Origin: Eopsaltria australis
Lineage: Eukaryota; Chordata; Aves; Passeriformes; Petroicidae
Reading direction: 5' to 3'
DNA length: 64,000 nt
NCBI GenBank assembly: GCA_034509425.1
Contig: JAVTVJ010000520.1
Location: forward strand, 806,001-870,000
Both the position numbers and the translations under genes were made by a program. Shown here in pieces: positions 44,261-55,083 of this stretch. The notes under the pieces are model-generated. The model did no database searches. It was not told the DNA's origin and was given only the letters and a program-made list of their open reading frames with translations. The number at the start of each line of letters is the position of its first letter. Position 1 is the first letter of the stretch.

Positions 44261-45824
44261 TGCCTGCTTTTCCACAGAGCCCAAAATCCCGTCACCAGCA
44301 GTGCCCACCATGGCAGCCCCTGGGGACAGCAGTGAAGCTGAGCCCCCACAGTGACAATCTCAGAAGCACCGGGGACTCACGAGATGGTGTTTCCACAAGG
44401 ACACTAAAAACCAGCGTCAGGGAAGACTAACCCTGCCTGTAAGAGCAGGCTCACAGCTCCCTGAGAAAAGCTCCATGCCAGCATTGTCCCTGGGGGAGCA
44501 GGGTCCACAAACACCATGTTCCTGAGGCCGAGTGTGCTCTGAGCAAGCAGGCTCTGCCTCGTGCCCAGCTGTCTGTGCCTGCCCAGATGATGCACTGCTG
44601 CTTGCACACTTGAGGGAACACTGCTCATCCATCACCTGCCTGTCTAAATCACCTGTGGCTGGCTAAAAAAAGCCAGCAGGCTCTGAGAGCCTTCTTGGGG
44701 GAGTGACAGGTCCCACAGGCTGGGAGAAACCGGCCAAGGTTGTTTTGCTGCCTGTGTCACGAAAATTATGGAAGGCACTGCAGTCTGAGCAGCTGGAGGC
44801 CAGCAGAGCTGCCAAGCATCCAGCCAGGCAGCAGTAACGGGTTTATTAAAACCCAGGCAGGAAAGCTGAAGTCCAGAGATCGAGTGAGATCTTCAGAAAC
44901 TTCCTGGGACACTGCCAGAAAGGCATCTTCAGGACCAGCTGGAAACAGAAGATGACATCTGGTGTGAGATCAGCCCTTGGAGAACCCCTGCGTGCCCAAG
45001 GATGTGGTACCTGCTGTGGAGAGCTGGTGTGGCTGCTGGACAACTGTCCAACTGCCCCAAGCCCCAGAGCCCTCTGAGCCAGACCAGCCTGGAGCAGCCC
45101 AGGATCCAGCCCTGCATCTTGGACAGGAAAGCAGAGGGCTGGAATTCACAGGGAAGCTTTAGGAAGGAGCTGTCTTGCAGACAACTCATTTGGGGATTTT
45201 GAGAATTCACAGATTAAATGGCTGTGACTAAGGATAAACACAAAATATTGCTTTGTTCTGCAGCTAGATGGGAATTTGCTCCTACACCAGTGCCAGGAGA
45301 CCGTGGTAATTAAGTGGTTCTTCAGGCTGGAGCTCACCCAAGCCATAAGCAGGGTTTTTGGAGAGAACCTGCCCGTTTTCCCAAAGCACCATCAGGATGT
45401 GAATAGGCCTTGATTACAGCCCAAGCCAAACAGGGAACCCCAGATTCTTCACAGGCTCCAGAGCTGCTCCCCTGGGATGGGTCCAAGGGGGAGCAGGAAC
45501 AGAGGACACTGATGGCCTTGGTCACATCCTCACACCACAAGAGGATCTGGATTATTCAAATGCAGGATGGCAGGACCCCTACTTGTGACAGAGTGAGGAA
45601 CCATTTAAATGTTTATTTGCTTCAACTGTTCAATGCAAAGTTCAAGCCATCTGACCATTTTCCAGAACATTCATTTTTGTCTCATCTCAGAAAGCTGAGG
45701 AGCAGGGACGTGCTACAGGGGCAGGCACAGCAGGAGGGACATCCCAAAGCAGACTTTTAACAGGAAAGCACATCCCTTCCTGACTGCTCTTCAGAGGCTG
45801 AGCTCACCATTTGCACAACACAAT
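44261..45824. other. unique non-coding sequence
   Basis: No recognised repeat or exon. GC-moderate with short overlapping frames. Confidence 0.48.
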
Positions 45825-45867
45825 TCATGGTTGGACTCGATGATCCTAAAGGTTTTTGATTCCATGA
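45825..45867 (+). mobile_element. CR1 LINE 3' terminus, about 43 bp
   Basis: TCATGGTTGGACTCGATGAT followed by CCTAAAGGTTTTTGATTCCATG is the last part of a sense CR1. Nothing upstream matches. Very short, so a diverged or heavily truncated insert. Confidence 0.75.
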
Positions 45868-46680
45868 GGACTTCAGGCTGGGCATTTACGGTGGGGCTAT
45901 GCCCTGAACAAGTGTCACAGTAAAAAGGAGGGTGGTTTCACAGATCACCAAGTAACAGTTAATTCAGGTTGGTCCAAATCAGGCTCGTCAAATCTCCTGG
46001 GGTCAGAAAAATCAGGATATGTTTTCTACATCTGTCATCACCAGGGATGCTGCTCTGGTTGAGCCAAGCCTGTTTCAACACTCCTCGCTCATCCCAGGAT
46101 CCACCAAGTCCCACGTCAGAAGGATCAAAGCTTTCAGAGGTGGCCAGTCCCTCCCGTGGGACATGGCCTAGTCTGACACAGATGGAACAAGTTTTAGATG
46201 ACATTTGCATCTTTCTTTCTTTTGCTTGTGACAGCAAAAGGACTTCCTGCTGTCAAAAAGAATTTCAAGTCACTTAAATCCACAGAAGAATTGAGGATTA
46301 AAAGATAGAACTTGTCAGCCTGGTGTTTTAAGCTCATCCTGCCTCCCCCCTCCAGAAGCTCCCATGCAGCGCCTGAAATGCCTCCAGTGATTATGTTTGT
46401 AAGCACGGAAGACACAGCAAAAAAAAAATTGATTACACAGTGATAATAGGAATATGCTCGATGTTTAGGTGTCAAATGAAACATAATTCTGAAGAATATT
46501 TTTGCCTTTAGAATAATACATCATCTTCCCCAAACCGCCACAAGCTCCCCTGTTATTAATACTCTCCTGAACGACTACAATTGAAATGATAATGCGTTTC
46601 TAAATTAATATTGCATCTTTCCCCATTTCGGTATCTGATGAGCTGTATCAAAACTTCATTAAATCACTCCCTGTTTTGCC
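45868..46680. other. unique sequence; right half conserved-looking
   Basis: 45,868-46,480 is ordinary unique DNA. From 46,490 to 46,680 it is AT-rich and CpG-retaining (AACGACTACAATTGAAATGA, TAATGCGTTTCTAAATTAAT, CCATTTCGGTATCTGATGAG) and leads straight into the tandem duplication. It probably belongs to the same candidate regulatory block. Confidence 0.45.
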
Positions 46681-47012
46681 AGCTCCAGCTCATACTCGGG
46701 CCTGTGGAACACAGCTGCCTCCTCACCAGCCCCTGCTCGGAGCCACGCGCCACCGACGCCAACGTGTGATCGACTGCGCTAATGGGACAAATAACAGAGC
46801 TAATGAGGTGCCTTCCAGGACGTGGCAAAAACATTTTAGGCTGCTAAATAAATACCAGGCACAAAAATTAAGAGGTGTATCAACAAATGAGTTCATGATT
46901 AGCTAAGGGTTCTCTCTCTTTGGGAAGCTCCGTGGTGTTCCCCCAATGGTTTCACGTTAGGAGTAGGGAAATGGAATTGTTATTTTTCAGTGTAATTTCA
47001 TTAGGGGATGCA
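46681..47012. promoter_or_regulatory. tandemly duplicated candidate conserved element, copy 1
   Basis: A 332-bp unit from AGCTCCAGCTCATACTCGGG to CATTAGGGGATGCA. Its centre (46,770-46,905) has the look of a developmental enhancer core: GCGCTAATGGGACAAATAAC, GAGCTAATGAGGTGCCTTCC, AACATTTTAGGCTGCTAAAT, CAACAAATGAGTTCATGATT. It carries several CpGs (ACGCGCCACCGACGCCAACG) and no transposon signature. The 76-codon frame at 46,676-46,906 is in both copies but has no coding character. Being regulatory is inference; the duplication is seen directly. Confidence 0.5.
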
Positions 47013-47334
47013 AGCTCCAGCTCATACTCGGGCCCGTGGAACACAGCAGCCTCCTCACCAGCCCCTGCTCAGAGCCACGCGCCACCGACGCCAACGTGCA
47101 ATCGACTGCGCTAATGGGACAAATAACAGAGCTAATGAGGTGCCTTCCAGGATGTGGCAAAAACATTTTAGGCTGCTAAATAAATACCAGGCACAAAAAT
47201 TAAGAGGTGTATCAACAAATGAGTTCATGATTAGCTAAGGGTTCTCTCTCTTTGGGAAGCTCCGTGGTGTTCCCCCAATGGTTTCACATTAGGAGTAGGG
47301 AAATGGAATTGTTATTTTAGTTTTTCATTAGGGG
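47013..47334. promoter_or_regulatory. tandemly duplicated candidate conserved element, copy 2
   Basis: Repeats copy 1 at an offset of exactly 332 bp with about six substitutions over some 310 bp (for example CCTGTGG/CCCGTGG, GTGTGATCG/GTGCAATCG, GACGTGG/GATGTGG). That is near 98% identity, so the duplication is recent. The TAAT-rich centre is unchanged. The last 20 bp differ by a small deletion (GTTATTTTAG versus GTTATTTTTCAGTGTAATTT), after which the sequence is unique. Confidence 0.5.
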
Positions 47335-47601
47335 TGTGATCTTCCCTTTCTTTTAGGGGTGCAGGACATTTAAGAACATTTCCAATATTCCAATGCACTT
47401 ATTTTTATGCTGACTCCCACTGTCCCAGTCATTCCACCCATCACAGACAGAGCCATTTTCAGATCCCACCCAGCCACCATGCTCAAGGCTGCTGCCATCC
47501 CAGGCCTCCTGCCACTTGTCCCTGGGGTGGGGAACACCAACTCTTACACCCCAAAAACAGCACCAGGTCAGCCTCCCCCTCAGCAGTGAGTTCTGCAGCC
47601 T
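47335..47601. other. unique non-coding sequence
   Basis: No repeat or gene recognised. Confidence 0.48.
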
Positions 47602-47685
47602 CTCAGAATCAGCCAGTTTGGAAAAGACCTCCAAGATCATTGAGTCCAACCTGTGACCAAACCCCACCTTGTCACCCAGACCAGA
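47602..47685 (-). mobile_element. CR1 LINE 3' end, short
   Basis: Antisense terminus CTCAGAATCAGCCAGTTTGG, AAAAGACCTCCAAGATCATT, GAGTCCAACCTGTGACC, then loss of similarity. Confidence 0.88.
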
Positions 47686-48244
47686 AGGAGCTCCCTCAGC
47701 CCTGCCCTGATGGCTCAGATTTGAGTGGCAAATGACAGCTCAGCTCTGGGATCCAGTGAACATCCTTCAACAGGCAAACCATTAGGTCAGGGTTAATTAA
47801 TTAGAGAGCAATTTCAATAGTTGTAAAAAAACTTCAAACCGCCTCAGCCAGGCTCTCCCCTCCCCTTGTTTTTGTTTGTTGTTAGAAGTGACTGCAATTA
47901 AGCTCTGTGTGCCAAGCCAGGACTATACCTGGAGCTTAAATTAAACCAGCGCCTGCCAAGAGAGGCAGATAATTCATTTAAATTCTCATTTCAAGGGAGA
48001 CATTTCATTTCAAGTTTGAAATGTAATTACTTGGTCAGAGCCCAGGAGACCACACCATCTTCAAGTGAAGTGATTGTGATTTCCAACCTCCAGTTCAGGG
48101 TTCTTGTCCCTGAGATAACCACGACCAAACAAGTCATTAATCTGAACATTTTTACTCCTAACACATCAAGGACAGGATTTCAGAGTACCCAAACATGGCC
48201 ACCACAAATCCTTACCTTCTTTTTGCACATCTGGATATTTGGAA
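47686..48244. other. unique non-coding sequence, partly AT-rich
   Basis: 47,780-48,030 is repeat-free and AT-rich with GGGTTAATTAATTAGAGAGC and GCAATTAAGC, a weak candidate for a conserved element. No coding signal. Confidence 0.45.
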
Positions 48245-48450
48245 AAATTTCTCCATCCAAAGGGTTGTTCAGCCCTGGCAGAGGTGCCCAGGGCAGTGGT
48301 GGAGTCCCCACCCCTGGGGGAATTTAAAAGCCATGTGCATGTGGCACTTGGTGACACGGGTCTCTTGTGGCCTTGGTAGTGCTAGGGGAACAGTTGGACT
48401 CGATGGCCTTAGAGGGCTTTTCCAACCCTGTGATTCTGTCAGATTTTCCA
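48245..48450 (+). mobile_element. CR1 LINE 3' fragment
   Basis: Sense CR1: GCCCAGGGCAGTGGTGGAGT, CCCCACCCCTGGGGGAATTT, AGTTGGACTCGATGGCCTTA, GAGGGCTTTTCCAACCCTGT, GATTCTGTC. Same general subfamily as the copies at 41.3 and 51.2 kb. Confidence 0.94.
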
Positions 48451-51014
48451 CACCCTTTCAGAAATAAAATCTCAAGACTAGTTTTTCTTTTAGAGACACT
48501 TCCCCCGTGCCAGTGTCCCCCCTGTGCCCCGAGGTGGCCATGGCACTCAGGGGAATGTGCAGCCTGGCTGATCAGAGCTCAAGGCCCCAGCAGCTCCAAG
48601 CACAAAAAGCCATAAATCAATTTGTAGTAAGGACTAAAAATTGATTTTTCTAAAGTTGCTGTGTAGTGTAAGTTCAAGCGATGGGACTGAGACTCTGCAA
48701 AAATAGATCATCTGGTAATTTGCATTAATGAGGCTTAACAGTGTTTGTCAGGGAGTGATTAAGGAACTGTGCACCAGTCCCCCAGTGCCCACCTCCAGCA
48801 GCAGCACAGACGTGTTCTTGGGGTGCTCAGAGGCAGCAGAGCTCCCACACAGCACCCACTCCCCCTGCAGCCTTTTGGGGGGCAGCACGCAGTAATTCCA
48901 GCCTGGTGTAATTGTGCCTTTCCAAATCCCACCCAAAGAGCCACAGCCATCAGTTTTCCATTCAAAATCCCTCCCAAGGAGACCTGGCCTTCAATTTCCC
49001 ACTCAAAATCATTCCCAAAGAGCCCTGGCCACCACTTTCCCATGCAACAGTGCAAAACTAAACCCATTCCTGTCAATAAACAGGCTGTGGCAACTTTTAT
49101 AGGCTTGCTGAGGAATGCTGTGCTGAATGTTTTCCTTTTGACAGTTTTCTTATTGCTCAGGCTCTCGGGACTGGCAACAAACACTGCATTTTATTTTCTG
49201 GGGTGGAATTGCTCTGCTAAAACCTGAAACACCACAACTTGCCTTCAAAAGAAATGAGACATTTCACTTGCTCCTTATTAAGCTGTTGAATTGCGATTTT
49301 TTTCTTTTATAAATTGAAAGGACAAAAAGAAGAATTATTAAAATACGCGAAGCCATCGAGCGAAATGCACAATGAGGAAATCTTCAGCAGTGTGTGGCTG
49401 CAGCAATGTTACATAAAGAGGTTTAATGGGCTCTGTGGGAACAACATCAGAACGTCAGCAATTCCACTGTAGTGCATTGCAGCTCAGTTGCTCATTAAAT
49501 GCGTTGCTCCGGGACTTTAACTTCTTTTGGAAGTTATTATGAACCGTAGCCCTACATTCTCTGGGGTTTTTTTTTTCTCTCCGTTTCACACACAGTCCCT
49601 GACTCCAGGGTCAGGGATTGTGCTGGGTGATGAGACCTATCAGTGCAGATGTCAGGCAATGTCAGAGCATCATCCCAACAAGTTCCAGGATGGTTGGTCT
49701 TGAGGCATTTTTAGGTGTTGTCCACATTTTGGCTCAAGCACCCCAGCATTTCTCACACTGAGAAATCCAATGTTCAGCAGTGGATACCAGCTCAGTAACC
49801 ACTGGTTGCTCTGGAGAGCGGACCTAAACAACTTGGAGAACAACTTGGAGGTCAGCTGGAGAGATATTAAGCAGAACTGTATTTAAAAAAAAAAAAAACA
49901 TTAATTTTTCAATGCAGCTGAAATCAAAAGGAAAAATCAGTACTATCAAAATATACACATTTCTGAAATGAAAAATCTTGTTATAAAAATGCCAAAATTA
50001 CTCATTAAAAATAATTTTTCAAACAAAGCAAAGCAGTTTGACCTTTAAGGCATTCCACGCTTCTGAGGTCGACTTTTAGCCAAATTCAACTTGGTTTTGC
50101 TTTTGCCTGGAAAGTTAACCTGATATTAACTGAAGACAAAGTGTATTGCTCAGCTCTGAACAGAGATTAGAAGATCCATTTTCCTCTGCTCTCCTATGAA
50201 TAACAGCGATTTTACTGCTTTGGAGCACGTAACATCTGCTGAGATGACAAAGTTTTCACTTGGATAAAAATCTAAATTTAATCCTCGCCCTGAGCTTTTC
50301 CCTTCATCTCCGTGGGTCACGGGTGGGGGAAGCAGAACCAGCAGCACCCCCAGCACCAGGAAGCTCTGGAGCAGAGCTCAGACCTGCTGCAGGTGAGCAA
50401 AGGAGTCCTGAGCACAAATATCAACATTGCAGGGCTGTCAGGAGCAGAATCAAGGACAAGGGACAGAGGCAAAGAACCCCCTGAGGTTCAGCTGTCAGCA
50501 GCCCCAGCGAGGCTGTGATTTGAGGACAAGTGGGTGGCAATTTTCCCCCGAGGTACCCATATTATGGTTTTTACCCATCCAGAATAATCCATCTCCCCTG
50601 GCTGCATGGAGCCTGCTCAGGGGGCTGCCAGGGAAACCCTGCATTTGCATGGAAATGTGCCTAGGCTGAGCTCTGCAAAGCCCAGCTCAGCTCAGCTCTG
50701 CTCCTGCTTGGCCCAGGGCTGCTCCTCAGGGCTCCCTCACCTGCCTGCCCAGGGACAGCCGTGGTTTAGAGGCAGGGGAGGAGCAGGGCACCCTGCAGCA
50801 GGGGCTGCCTGCCCTCTTTATCCTTCTTGTCACACCTCTGAGCCCCCAAAAGATCCCTGGTGAGGTTCCACGCAGGGCCATGCCTGTGACACCAGAGCTG
50901 GGGTGTGGGCAGGAATTCCAAATTGAGCTCATGAGCAGCAGAACTGCAGGAATCTTAAAAGATCACAAGAATGACAACCCAATCCTGCCGACAGAGAGTA
51001 AAACATTCTGGAAA
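48451..51014. other. unique sequence with one conserved-looking block
   Basis: No exon or transposon recognised. 48,900-49,030 has weak internal repetition of CCCAAAGAGCC/AAATCCCTCCC words. 49,250-49,570 is listed separately. A short run of CAGCT pentamers occurs at 50,680-50,700, and an A13 run near 49,887. Confidence 0.48.
49250..49570. promoter_or_regulatory. candidate conserved non-coding element
   Basis: Repeat-free and AT-leaning with CpGs kept in AAATACGCGAAGCCATCGAG, CGAAATGCACAATGAGG, AGAACGTCAGCAATTCC, TTAAATGCGTTGCTCCGGG and GAACCGTAGCC. Also has GAATTATTAAAATACG. Plausible enhancer, on composition only. Confidence 0.36.
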
Positions 51015-51362
51015 CATGGGCAGAGCTGGGAAAGGGGCTCTGGAGAAAAGGAGGCTCAGGGGGGACCTTGTGGCTCTCCACAACTCTCAGACAGGAGGGG
51101 ACAGCCCTGGGGCTCTGCTCCCAGGGGACAAGGGGCAGGACATGAGCAAACAGCCTCAAGCTGCCCCATCAGAAGTTCAGGTTGGATATTGGGGACAATT
51201 CCTTCACCATAAGGATTGTTAAGCCCAGGCAGTGGTGGAGTCCCCATCCCTTGAGGGATTTATGACACGCGGATGTGGCCTTGAGGACGTGTGTCAGTGG
51301 TGGCCTTGGCAGCGCAGGGGGAATGGTTGGATTCAATCTTGGATGGTTTTTTCCAACCAAAC
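51015..51362 (+). mobile_element. CR1 LINE 3' fragment
   Basis: Starts in the end of the CR1 coding region (GGAGAAAAGGAGGCTCAGGG, GGGACCTTGTGGCTCTCC) and passes through GGCAGTGGTGGAGTCCCCAT, ending GGTTTTTTCCAACCAAAC. About 350 bp. The reading frame is broken. Confidence 0.93.
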
Positions 51363-51883
51363 AAGCTCCTAGCAGATCTACACTGCCCAGAGCTGCTCCA
51401 CTGAGCTTCCCTGGGCAGCCAGCTGCAAGGTGCTGCTCTAGCAGCCACAAGCAATGGCCCAAGAGACAATTCCCTGGAATCACAGCTCCAGCAGAGGCAC
51501 ACAGCGAGCCACAGAGCTCCCACCCAGCAGCACAGACCGGGATTGCTGCACCAGGCAGCCGAGGCCCGTGGAGCTGCACAGCCAGGCTTTGTTCAGTGAT
51601 TCATTATTCCGAGGTGCTGAATAATTCAGCAGGCAGGATTAACGGCATATGCCACTGAAACATTCCATATGGAGCACGGCTCCCTCGGGAGCTGCTCTCT
51701 CCAAAGGCACCAGCTCATCTCCCCACGCACTCAGCCGGTGCCGTGGGCAGGGGCTCCTCAGCAGAGCCACAGCCCAGACACCCTGGGCTCTCTGGGGTCC
51801 TCTGCCATCCCAGGGTGGAGCAACAGGGCAGGGTCTGGAAACATGGGAATGCAAAGGGAGGGAGGGAAAGGAGTCTCCTCTCC
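51363..51883. other. unique non-coding sequence
   Basis: GC-rich unique DNA between a CR1 and a solo LTR. 51,590-51,670 has GTGATTCATTATTCCGAGG and GATTAACGGCATATGCC, possibly conserved. No gene. Confidence 0.45.
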
Positions 51884-52403
51884 TGATGCCATGGTGATTT
51901 TTTGCCTTTTCTTTTATATACCCTTTACATAGTTTTTATATAGCTTTTATATAGCTTTTATGCACCCTTAGTGCCCTTAGCATGCACGCCTGTAATTCCT
52001 TAAGCCCAATAACTCAGCATAGTCCTGGTATTCTGTTAAACCAGAGACCAAACATCCCAAGGCCTTGCAGTTGGAGGCTGGAAAGCCCCAGGCTATCCTG
52101 AGAAGGCAAGGTCCTCTCTAGAACACATCCTGTAAACTGAGATCAGGCCCAGCCAGGGGGGAATTGCTCAGGATGGGGGGATATCACACTGTTCATTCAA
52201 GCCTCTCATTGGGGAATCTTTGTTAGATATGCTAATTAGCAAGGTCTTTAAAATTGTACACGTGATCTATCGTGGGTGTGCATTTCAGCCTGTTCCATTG
52301 GTGAAGTGTTGCACCATGAGGGTCCTTATTAAACACTGAGGTAAAAACCTTTTTCCCCTGAACTATGTCTGGCTCTTAATTTTAACACCAAGGAAAGGCA
52401 TCA
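51884..52403 (+). mobile_element. solo LTR, family 3 (ERV)
   Basis: A 520-bp element bounded by TGATGCC and GGCATCA with a perfect 4-bp target duplication CTCC (51,880-51,883 and 52,404-52,407). The plus strand is sense: TTTAAAA at 52,248-52,254 as probable TATA, then ATTAAA polyadenylation signal at 52,328-52,333, 80 bp later, and a short U5. An AT-rich TATATAGCTTTTATATAGC repeat lies near the 5' end in U3. No internal sequence. The family is distinct from LTR families 1 and 2 except for the shared termini. Confidence 0.9.
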
Positions 52404-53283
52404 CTCCCACCCCTCCTGCCCAAAACACCAGAGAGGCACATCAGCCAGCAAAGCCCAGCCTCACCACCCCGAAACTCTGGCTGGGGCAGCACTCACAACC
52501 TCACAGAAGACACACTCAGATTATTCTCCTCATGACTTAAGTTTTCTGCAGCCTTTTTGAGGAGGTGACTTTATTCTCTTCACTCCCTTCTAGAGACAGA
52601 TTCCCACCCACAAGCCAGAACACTCTGCATGAGCAGAGGCAGCTCTGGCCACACTGTTCTCACAGCTGTCCAAAGGCAGCCGCACATCAGTGACACACTC
52701 ACGAACCACAGCCCAAAAAACGTCTGTGTGGGCAGCTCCTGTGAGAATCTGAACATTGCATCAGCCTTTCCGTGTCCTGGAGGAATTTTTGCCATCAGTG
52801 GAAGAGAGAAAAAGGCTGTCTCCTGGAAAACAGAGAGTGAGAACAGCACACAGCCTGTGCTCCCAGGCACACTGAGCAGCCAGGGCTGCAGTGACCTATC
52901 AGCTCAGACAGAACCAGTCCTGGCATCCTCCCATATTCCAATCAATAACTGAACAGAAGGTGATACCCAATCCAGAAGATAAAAATCTCACTAAATTAAA
53001 TTAACTTGTACAGTGTAATCAACATTCATTAAGCCAATTTAGTCAAGCAATGACCTCAGCAGCTTTCACTTAATCATATCCTTAAATGTCAAACCCACAT
53101 GCAGATCTTGTATAAGTCCTTTCCAATTACATTTTATTAAAAACTTTGAATGAATAAATGCAGCTGGAGTGGTCTGTGTGCGGTGAGCATGAACACAGTT
53201 ACACCCATGAGCTGTGAGGGTTTGTGCCACATTTCCACCTGCACAGGGTAACTACAGGTACCCTGTACCCAGCTCACAGACAC
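52404..53283. other. unique non-coding sequence
   Basis: No element recognised. 52,960-53,150 is AT-rich with AAATTAAATTAACTTG. No coding signal. Confidence 0.45.
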
Positions 53284-53799
53284 TGATGCCGTTTGGTTTC
53301 TGCCTTTTTTCTTTTATATGTGCTCTGTACTCTTTGCACACATATTTGTAGCTCTGTGGCCTATTGTATTAATAGCTGGTTTTTCCAGTACTTTTCCATG
53401 GTCTTTCCCTAAGCAGAAAGGCACAACAAATTCCAGAATTCCAAGCCCCAGGGGGTGCAAGGCCCTGTCCTATCTCGGTTCTTCCTGGGAACCAAGGCCC
53501 AGAACAACTCTGAGGTTCATCTTCATAAACAAAGCAGAGCCAGTGCTGAGAGGGGCTCCAAAGAAGGGGCTGGACCTGGGGGGGAATTGAATCACCACTT
53601 GTCCTCCTAATTGGTGCTTTTAATCAATTCTGCTAATTTCCTAAAAACTATAAATATGTACTCACCCCTGGAGGGGCTGGGCTTTTATGGACACCTTTCC
53701 ATAACTGCTCCTGAAAACCTTCAAAATAAAGATCCCTTTTTATATCCCCTCCTTGCTAAAATGATCTCGAGTTTCTTTTCCAGGCTGGGGGAAAAGGCA
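53284..53799 (+). mobile_element. solo LTR, family 2 (ERV)
   Basis: Starts TGATGCCGTTTGGTTTCTGC and ends AAAAGGCA at 53,799. The flanking tetramer ACAC occurs on both sides (53,280-53,283 and 53,800-53,803), although the right side is a CA run, so the end is certain only to a few bases. TATAAAT at 53,649-53,655 and AATAAA at 53,725-53,730 are 76 bp apart in sense order. Roughly 75% similar to the reverse copy at 13.2-13.7 kb, so an old family. Confidence 0.85.
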
Positions 53800-54636
53800 A
53801 CACACACAACAAGGTTCATTTCTCCCTCTGGAATCACACAGAAGTGGTTGCAAGGATTTTCCATGTCCTGCTGCCTGGTTGCCTCCACCACTTTCCCACT
53901 GCCACACGCCTGCCAGCTCTCTCCAGTGACACTTGTCACTGTGCTCGATATTGCACCATCCTGTTTCCTTCTGCATTTGCTGCCATGCCACCTGTGAATC
54001 TCTCCCACAGGGCTGTGAAAACTCCTCGTAGAAACAGAATTTCTAAGTGAGTGGTTGTTTTCTGTGTAAGAAACGTGGTTTTCAGCTGCAGGAAGCCCAC
54101 TGCAGCTGGGGATCCTCACTGGGTTCCCTCTGCTCACAGCAATTCCACACCAGAGCTCTGCCCTGCCACTGCCACAGGACAGCCACCCTCCTGCATGGCA
54201 CATGTCAGCACAGAGAGCACAAAACAGCCACTTTATTCTTCCTGACCCTTTATTTCGGGTGACTGCAGGGCTGAGCAGGCTGACAGGTAAACACTGCCCC
54301 TGTCTCGATGGTGTCACACCAGGGATCAGCAGCACCACGGCTGAGATGGGCCTGGCCTGACCCTGGCTGCTGGACACTGACCCCCCCTGACCCCCATCTG
54401 TACCAACCTGGCCAAGGGCACAAGGGCCCCAGAAGGCCAAAAGAGAGAGAAAATCTGTAATAAAGAAGGAGATTTGTTATAACAGCAAGGGAAAGATGAA
54501 AACCGAAACCGTGAAAATCCAGAAAGCCCAGAGATTTTTAGGAAGAGGAGCAGAAATTCACTGATGTCACCATTCCTTTGCTCTCTGCTGGGTCTGTCTC
54601 TGTTGTGCCAGTCCTGGTGCCAAGTGTACCTGGCTG
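53800..54636. other. unique non-coding sequence
   Basis: No exon or element recognised. A 239-codon minus-strand frame spans 53,721-54,440, running into the LTR, with no domain. Confidence 0.45.
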
Positions 54637-55083
54637 TGAGGCCTTAGGATTTGAGCTTTTATATTTTTCATCTATTTGTAATCCTGCAATTCTTTAGTGT
54701 GTAACTCTAAACTCCATCTCCAGGGTCAGCTGCTGCTCTCCCATTTGGGGCAGACACAACAATTCCTCTCCAGGCCTGGCAGTCAAGGACACCTGAGTGT
54801 CTCAGACCCTGAGAGATGGAAACAAAAGTGAGCTGGGGGGAGCAAACTTGGGGTCAATGAGTTCATTAGCTGAAGCTGTAATTGGAAGATGAACCCCCAA
54901 TGTGCAAATGGACCAAACTTATAAAAGTGGGAAAATCTGTGACCCATTGTCCATTTTTTGGTGTAGCCCCTGGGGGGCTTCATCTCCCCTAACTGTACCT
55001 GCAGGCCCTTCAATAAATATTACTGCTTTTTATTCTCTTAATTTTCTCTGGCCTCTGTTTTTAGGTAGCCCCAAAAGGCATCA
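54637..55083 (+). mobile_element. solo LTR, family 1 (ERV), copy C (sense)
   Basis: A complete 447-bp LTR starting TGAGGCC and ending GGCATCA with a perfect 4-bp target duplication GCTG (54,633-54,636 and 55,084-55,087). In sense order it has a TATAAAA box at 54,920-54,926 and AATAAA at 55,012-55,017, followed by a U5 of about 65 bp. It is the reverse complement of copies A, B and D and fixes their orientation. No internal retroviral sequence remains. Confidence 0.94.

Noticed and set aside
46676..46906. 76-codon frame duplicated at 47,008-47,238
   Set aside because: Identical frames follow from the tandem duplication. The substitutions are few and the composition is not coding-like.
53721..54440. 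239-codon minus-strand frame
   Set aside because: It runs from unique DNA into an LTR, so it cannot be one conserved gene, and it has no domain.
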